This document shows positions 6,726 to 11,215 of a DNA stretch of 11,215 nt, piece by piece. A model generated the notes under the pieces. It worked only from the letters and a program-made list of their open reading frames with translations, made no database searches and was not told the DNA's origin. The stretch covers positions 323,302-334,516 of the forward strand of contig MU069651.1 in assembly GCA_002284615.2 (NCBI GenBank), given 5' to 3'. Made by a program: the position numbers and the translations under genes. The stretch comes from Dunaliella salina. Taxonomy: Eukaryota > Chlorophyta > Chlorophyceae > Chlamydomonadales > Dunaliellaceae. How positions within the stretch are numbered: position 1 is the stretch's first letter; every line of letters starts with the position of its first letter.

Positions 6726-7389
6726 ATGCTAGGTAGGAAAAGGAAAGGCACCTCACCTGAATACTCACAATACCTGGATATTTGGGAACCAATAATGATT
6801 GAAAAGTGGGCTCTGCCAATTCTTAAAAAAACAGGCCTCAAGGTACTTCACCTCGAATCCTTCCCCAAGAGCCATAGAGAATGATACCTGCCCAACCTGC
6901 CCAACCTGCTGGACTCCCACAAGCATGGAACATGAAGGACATATTTTCATTGACATGCCTCAATGTGACACATGCCAGCGCACATATCACTGATAATGCC
7001 TACTCTATCACAATCTCTGCACTCCATTTCAGCGTATCCAGGCAGACCAGATGTCCACTTGGGACTGTCCTTCGTGCGCTTATCTAACAAATTCTCACAA
7101 AAGACAGCGGACCAGGACAGCAGAAGAAACAGAAACAGTCAATGTCACCTGGCACCCCACTTGGGAACCTGATACTATGCTCATTTGACATCCAGATTTC
7201 AAAGGGCATGTCCACAAATTCGAGCAATCTCATACAGACAGCCTTGCTTTTCCACAACAACACTCGCCAGCTGCTGATGTCCCTGTACACAATCCTTCTC
7301 ATCAAGGTTTTGAGGGAACCACACAGCCTCCAAACAGCCACAACCCAAGGCCACCCCTTGCACAACGGGGCATCTTATGCCCTCAAAGC
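6726..7389 (+). pseudogene. broken retroelement ORF with PHD-type finger and chromodomain-like motif
   Basis: Frame 3 opens with ATG at 6726 and runs 52 codons (starts MLGRKRKG, later EYSQYLDIWEP and HLESFP) to a stop at 6882. At once frame 1 carries a PHD-type finger: Cys codons at 6898 and 6907 (a further one at 6889), 6964 and 6973, His 6988, Cys 6997, Trp 7060, Cys 7066 and 7075. Spacing is C-x2-C-x18-C-x2-C-x4-H-x2-C, then W-x-C-x2-C, the C4HC3 pattern of PHD fingers. The two residues in H-x2-C are now TGA and TAA. A basic stretch (HKRQRTRT) follows, then VTWHPTWEP at 7144-7170, which resembles the aromatic W...TWEP core of chromodomains. The next stop is at 7186, and frame 1 then stays open to 7389. 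PHD and chromodomains read histone tails, so in a mobile element they could guide integration (inference). Confidence 0.68.
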
Positions 7390-8000
7390 TAATAATCTCC
7401 AGACAGACATGAAACCAACAAATAGGTGTAAATTTGGCTACAAAACGTGGATCTCATGGTACCGGGATCAACAAGATAATGGTGAACAACCAAAAATTCC
7501 TCTGGCAATAACCATTTAAGCTGCACGTATTCATGACACCAAAGGAAAATGCACAGGGATTGTTGTAAGGACCATATTTGTGAATCAACATGCGCTGCGT
7601 ACAGACAACTTGGTTGAGTAGATACACACGCACAAACTTGAGTACTTGTGAGCATGCCTTCGGCAGTGTACATTTAAGATGGAGACCCTTTGTGTACTGA
7701 AGAAGGAAGCTTGACTAAGCCTTTGTTTGCAGTGAATGCTTGCACAGCTGCATGCAGACATGGATTCTACCTGTGATTGCTGGGGATTGAAGAGACATGA
7801 GGCACCAGACCTACCTGTGCCATTCAGCTTCGCATACCTCTGAGTCAGGCTATGATGATGACTGATTAGGAATGCCAGCCTGTCCAAGATGAAACCGCAG
7901 TCCAAGTCAGCTACATAAAGAGACATACCAGCGATTGTCTCTAACTAGGCTACCCCCAGCCAGCAGCAAGAATGATGATGATGGACGGACATGAGATGGG

Positions 8001-8034
8001 GCTTGTGTTAGACTATGGCTTGTGTTAGACTATG
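8001..8034 (+). repeat. 17-bp perfect tandem duplication
   Basis: GCTTGTGTTAGACTATG occurs twice with no spacer (8001-8017 and 8018-8034). The exact match indicates a recent event. Confidence 0.93.
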
Positions 8035-8141
8035 ATGGTTGATTGAGATACTACATGTCTGCACTTTCTATCATGTGATGAACCTGGGCCCTTTGTCATG
8101 TGCATGTATTATGATTATATCACATGTGTGTCTCTGAACCC

Positions 8142-8174
8142 TTCCAATAACTTTGGAAGAGAACCTTTATAAAA
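8142..8174 (+). promoter_or_regulatory. CCAAT and TATA-like promoter block
   Basis: CCAAT at 8144-8148 lies inside the inverted repeat TTCCAA, TAACT, TTGGAA (8142-8158), and TATAAAA follows at 8168-8174. The order and spacing would suit a polymerase II promoter or the U3 part of an old long terminal repeat. No coding region follows within reach and no second terminal repeat is visible, so this is only a candidate. Confidence 0.25.
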
Positions 8175-8460
8175 GAGACCATTGTAGGGTTTTCTGTTTT
8201 GTAAATTAATGAACGAACACTTGTTTAGTGTGGTTAGGGAGTGGTGGATGGTGAGCTGGGGTGTCACCTGTTGGGTGGTACATCTACCCTGTATATTTCC
8301 TGGACCGTTTCTCTCTTTGTTGTTGACTCGTAAGGACTTGACAGCTATCTGTCTCTGCCCCTCTCCGCCTCGTCAGTTGTACATGTAAGGCTCTGGTATT
8401 GTCAGCTCAGCCAAAAGTGCATCAGCAGCCCCAACACGAATTCCAAGAACCAGAAGTTAG

Positions 8461-8697
8461 CTAACTAACTTCAATATTGCCAGCCCACGCCACTACAGCT
8501 GCGGCCTCAGCTTCATTATAAAGTCACTTACAATTGTCTCCCCTCATCGCCTACAAATCCTGCTTCAAGCTTACAATGCGGTCAGGCAAGCTAGTCTCCA
8601 CACCTCCATCAGCCCCCTGTTCGAAATGAAGCAAAAAAAATTATTGGCCTCCTACAGAGGTACACCCCACATCTTGGAAAAGGCAATCAAAAAATAA
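8461..8697 (+). pseudogene. open frame of unknown kind, possibly a retroelement scrap
   Basis: The frame is open for 78 codons between TAG at 8458 and TAA at 8695, with no early ATG. The reading has a protein-like mix, including LQILLQAYNAVRQASLHTS and LLASYRGTP, unlike the stop-dense frames around it. I do not recognise a domain. It lies on the same strand as the finger block upstream and the methyltransferase-like block downstream, so it could be part of the same decayed element. A chance open frame cannot be excluded. Confidence 0.3.
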
Positions 8698-8998
8698 AGA
8701 ATCAACTCTTTGCGCACACCAGTCCACATTCTTAGAGCCCTCAACGCTGGTTACCCAAGAAAAGCTTGCAAAGCATACAAGGGTACAAGGGAATGTACCC
8801 TGCAGACAGGTAGTTTGGCTGCTTGGTGTGTTGAAAGAATTCCACAAGTTCTGAGAGAAAACATTAAGTGTCAGCATCTTGGTTTTGGGAAAACGAAACA
8901 CATCTAGAGAGCAGGCATCAGAGAAATAGAAAGAGCCTGAAGTATCTAACACTGCTCCGTTTGCAGGAAAGGCAGCAAAAAGATGTGCATGTCTCTGT
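8698..8998. other. unassigned DNA
   Basis: Open frames on both strands (8710-8907 plus, 8641-8952 minus) overlap and show no domain. A small hairpin, AGGGTAC with GTACCCT around an 8-nt loop, lies at 8780-8801. Confidence 0.45.
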
Positions 8999-9184
8999 CT
9001 AGGATAATAGAGGAAGTTGCAAGAACAAAGGATTGTAACATGTTTTCATCCTGCTATTGTTCTGAGGTGCATAAATGACATTGAGGTGAATGATCTTGTC
9101 ATTGAGAAGTTTCAACTCAAAGTTTATGCGAGTGGAATCGGAAGCAGGCAATGTTTCTCTGCATATGCCTACCCAAGTCCACAT
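8999..9184 (-). pseudogene. AP-endonuclease-like fragment of a LINE
   Basis: On the minus strand a 61-codon frame contains INFELKLLND, then IHLNVIYAPQNN (the YAPQNN part at 9056-9073), and a YNPLFLQLP stretch. The pattern of alternating hydrophobic residues, YAP, then a short acidic or Asn loop and R...Y..L, is the region of LINE apurinic-type endonucleases usually read as (L/I)N(V/I)YAPN. Such enzymes nick the target DNA that primes reverse transcription. The catalytic Glu and His regions are not present, so it is a scrap. On the same strand it follows the LINE 3' end (copy B) by about a dozen bases, so two elements of the same orientation meet or are nested here. Confidence 0.5.
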
Positions 9185-9197
9185 ATAAATTAGAAAG

Positions 9198-9675
9198 AAA
9201 AGAAAAGTCTACGCAAGCCAAAGGCCGCGTGCATTAAGGGAAGAACCCCTATAGGCCTCACCAGGAGGCCATCCACCTAAACTAGACAAAACTAGCCTAA
9301 GAGAGAGCAAGAGACAGAACTAACGGGGATCTGGAGGATTGCTAGCCATGCCCCTGAGCGCTCAGACCCTCCTTCTTCCATCCTCAGCCGCCACCGCGCG
9401 CCCATCAAACCCCCTCCCAGGTGCCCTCTGAAAGCAAAGTGCATGTCTAGTGATGATGATGGTGGATGATCTTTGCAAGGCATGGTCCCTGAGCTTGGAT
9501 GCTAGTGATTTGGCTTTCTGTTTGGTTAGACCCAGATTTATGAGAGGTGTAATTGTTAGCTCATTTTAAATCGTGCCTCCCACACCAATTAAGATGGTAT
9601 GCAAATTCACTTTGTTATTCTTGTTTGGGTTTCTTAAGCTGCGTGTTTAAAGTCTAGTTATGGTGTGGGAATGTT
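9198..9675 (-). mobile_element. LINE 3' end, copy B, inverted
   Basis: The reverse complement aligns with 4985-5471. Read on the minus strand the same tail protein is visible (NLHTILIGVGGT, then ITPLINLGLTKQKAKSLAS), with TAA stops where copy A has Leu or Cys codons. The homologous DNA continues through the 3' region to the identical 42-nt end (9239 down to 9198) and the T-rich tail. The match stops at about 9675, within the coding part, so the copy is 5'-truncated, as is usual for target-primed insertion. The palm motif is not present in this copy. It and copy A form an inverted pair about 3.7 kb apart. Confidence 0.85.
9211..9230 (-). promoter_or_regulatory. conserved 3' stem-loop of the LINE, copy B
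   Basis: Identical to the hairpin at 5439-5458 while the surrounding tail has diverged by roughly a sixth, which supports a functional constraint in the source elements. Confidence 0.5.
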
Positions 9676-9681
9676 GAGTCC

Positions 9682-10418
9682 GTGCACGTTCTAAAGTGTC
9701 AAAGGGATTTGTATCAGGGCAGAATTTTGGTTCGACGAGGTGATATAACTAGGAGTATGAAGGGGTCTGTCAAAAGCAGAATTATACCTAAAAGGAAGTG
9801 CTACCCATTTGTGATACTTGTTCAAATGCACACCATGTTCAGCCTGATCCTCAGCTGGCCAGACGCTCCTACGCCCCTGGAACCCTAAATCAACCGCAAG
9901 ATCTTTTATCCTAATGGGCTGGCCTGGAAGAAAGCATTGCGAGAAGTAGAAAGAACACTTCAAAGCATACTGGAGCCCTTATTTTTGGAACAGGGTTTTG
10001 GGGGTCAAAACTGATATGTTTGGAACCAGGTTCACAGGCTTCTCCTTCTGCCACCCTGCCTATGATAATGAATTCATCTACTACCTAGTCATACATGCCC
10101 TGTCTTCAGTCACCAGCACAACTACCCCAACTGCCTTCATGCTCCTCCACAGCCAGATCGGATGGACCAAGAAAGGATGCATGCTCTGGTTCTCGCTGGT
10201 TCTCACATTACCCTGATCATGCCACAGTCATTGCAAACCTTCCCTCAGAAAGTTTAACATTCCAACGACCCCATGGGTCTGGCCAGACCTACCTTCTTCC
10301 CTTCGCTCCTCCTGAAAAACATATGAGACACATGCAGCTTATTGCCATTTTGAACAACAAGGGGAAGCAAAGCCTCTTCCATAACAACCCAAAATGGCTC
10401 GAGGATTTACAATGTTAA
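9682..10418 (+). pseudogene. broken retroelement-type ORF ending in a PCIF1-like methyltransferase-like domain
   Basis: Frame 1 (9682-10013, one stop at 9886) reads PFVILVQMHTMFSLILSWPD and, after the stop, INRKIFYPNGLAWKKAL. Frame 2 takes over by about 10019 with FGTRFTGFSFCHPAYDNEF; the HPAY string is at 10052-10063. It continues to PTAFMLLHS and WF(S), then breaks at a 10-bp tandem duplication (10186-10205). Frame 3 continues with HYPDHATVIANLPSES, a GSGQ string and MQLIAILNN to a TAA at 10416. The order of a (N)PPY/F-like loop, hydrophobic strand, LP segment, G-rich turn and second strand resembles PCIF1-type N6-adenine methyltransferases (NPPF, IVFIPEW, LP..., LFLQN). The key loop is HPAY here, so activity would be doubtful even without the frameshifts. 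The host element type is inferred from the neighbours. Confidence 0.42.
10186..10205 (+). repeat. 10-bp tandem duplication causing a frameshift
   Basis: CTGGTTCTCG is followed directly by CTGGTTCTCA. Ten bases shift the frame by one, exactly the change from frame 2 to frame 3 seen in the ORF at 9682-10418. The codons for Trp-Phe-Ser appear at the same point in both frames. Confidence 0.85.
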
Positions 10419-10620
10419 ATTACCTAAGGGAAATGGTACCATAAGCAGTAAACAAATTGCAGAGAAACAAAACACTTCCTCTGTTTCAAAGCACCGATCA
10501 TACAACCGTACCTACAACCCCTACAATCAAAGATCCCAGACTGGCAACACTTAACATGTACAGATTGTCATAAACTCTAACAACAGGAATACGCAGCAGG
10601 CAGGAGCATCTTTTTTGATC
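10419..10620. other. spacer, nothing clear
   Basis: AT-rich sequence after the stop of the methyltransferase-like frame. A short LTCTDCHKL reading with a C-x2-C pair ends at a stop near 10579, too little to call a finger. Confidence 0.4.
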
Positions 10621-10785
10621 CTGGAAGGCATCTTCTTCTCTGAAACTCACACCTGCACAATAACTCCTAAGGGCCACTGAGAATCCTGAGAATTTGGATG
10701 AGAGTGCTTTACGGATTGCTCCAAAGACCCTGTCTCAGGTGCGTTCACTCCAGCAGTGGAGGTGCTTGGGGTTATGATCCAGGGG
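10621..10785 (+). pseudogene. possible RNase H fragment of a retroelement
   Basis: Frame 1 reads SETHTCTITPKGH, three stops (10678, 10687, 10699), then FTDCSKDPVSGAF from 10708 and VEVLGVMIQG to a stop at 10786. RNase H domains of retroelements typically have a (Y/F)TDGS core whose Asp is catalytic. Here the Asp codon is at 10714 and the Gly has become Cys, one base from GGC. Later RNase H motifs are not seen. If correct, it removed element RNA after copying. A short string like this can arise by chance. Confidence 0.3.
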
Positions 10786-10786
10786 T

Positions 10787-11215
<429 letters not shown>

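Larger units (their letters stand above)
7390..8460. other. unassigned DNA, no gene seen
   Basis: After two stops at 7390-7395 no frame keeps a recognisable domain. Frame 2 runs on to 7519 and a minus-strand frame at 7585-7926 has 113 codons, both without known motifs. The part from about 8040 to 8400 looks like promoter-type sequence (CCAAT and TATA strings). A search by eye for paired long terminal repeats gave nothing. Confidence 0.5.

Noticed and set aside
7585..7926. Minus-strand 113-codon frame
   Set aside because: No domain, composition rich in Ser and Cys without pattern, no promoter or splice context; left as unassigned.
8021..8412. Solo long terminal repeat with TG...CA ends
   Set aside because: Several candidate ends were tried and none gave a matching 5-bp flanking duplication, and no second copy lies in the window.
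9691..9963. Minus-strand 90-codon frame as a gene
   Set aside because: The plus-strand reading of the same DNA continues into the methyltransferase-like ORF with sensible protein, so the minus frame is probably its shadow.

Overview
This window looks like non-coding, repeat-rich nuclear DNA from a eukaryote. I find no intact gene, no operon structure, no rRNA or tRNA, and no open frame longer than about 125 codons that resembles a working protein. Instead there are decayed retroelement fragments with frameshifts and in-frame stops, two nested cut-and-paste DNA transposons, a pentamer satellite, a 17-base G run and a long (GT)n microsatellite that runs off the window end. The species cannot be named from this. 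A large repeat-loaded genome (alga, protist, plant or animal) fits, and bacteria or archaea do not.

Layout. 1-1694: unassigned DNA with a CATTA/CATGA satellite (302-416), a 39-bp direct repeat pair and small palindromes. 1695-4181: a 2469-bp DNA transposon (1704-4172) with 19-bp terminal inverted repeats and a perfect 9-bp target duplication. A second, related 656-bp transposon (3239-3894) with its own 9-bp duplication sits inside it. The outer copy carries about 1 kb of GC-richer DNA that the inner copy lacks, and the inner copy carries a perfect 21-bp inverted repeat. 4561-5476 (+): a LINE-type reverse transcriptase pseudogene with its 3' end. 5477-6570: unassigned, with hairpins and a pyrimidine tract. 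6571-7389 (+): a broken retroelement ORF with a C2H2 finger, a PHD-type finger and a chromodomain-like tryptophan motif. 7390-8460: unassigned, with a CCAAT/TATA-like block. 8461-8697 (+): an open frame of unknown kind. 8999-9184 (-): an AP-endonuclease-like LINE scrap. 9198-9675 (-): a second copy of the LINE 3' end, inverted relative to the first. 9682-10418 (+): a broken ORF whose end resembles a PCIF1-type adenine methyltransferase. 10621-10785 (+): a possible RNase H scrap. 11095-11215: (GT)n.

How the parts relate. Nothing here works as a system today. The retroelement scraps (finger block, endonuclease, reverse transcriptase, RNase H-like, methyltransferase-like) may come from one or a few related LINE-like families, but no two of these domains are joined in one open frame, so their belonging together is inference. 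The most useful leads are the nested 9-bp-TSD transposon family, the strictly conserved 42-nt 3' end of the LINE, and the PHD and methyltransferase-like modules in retroelement debris.
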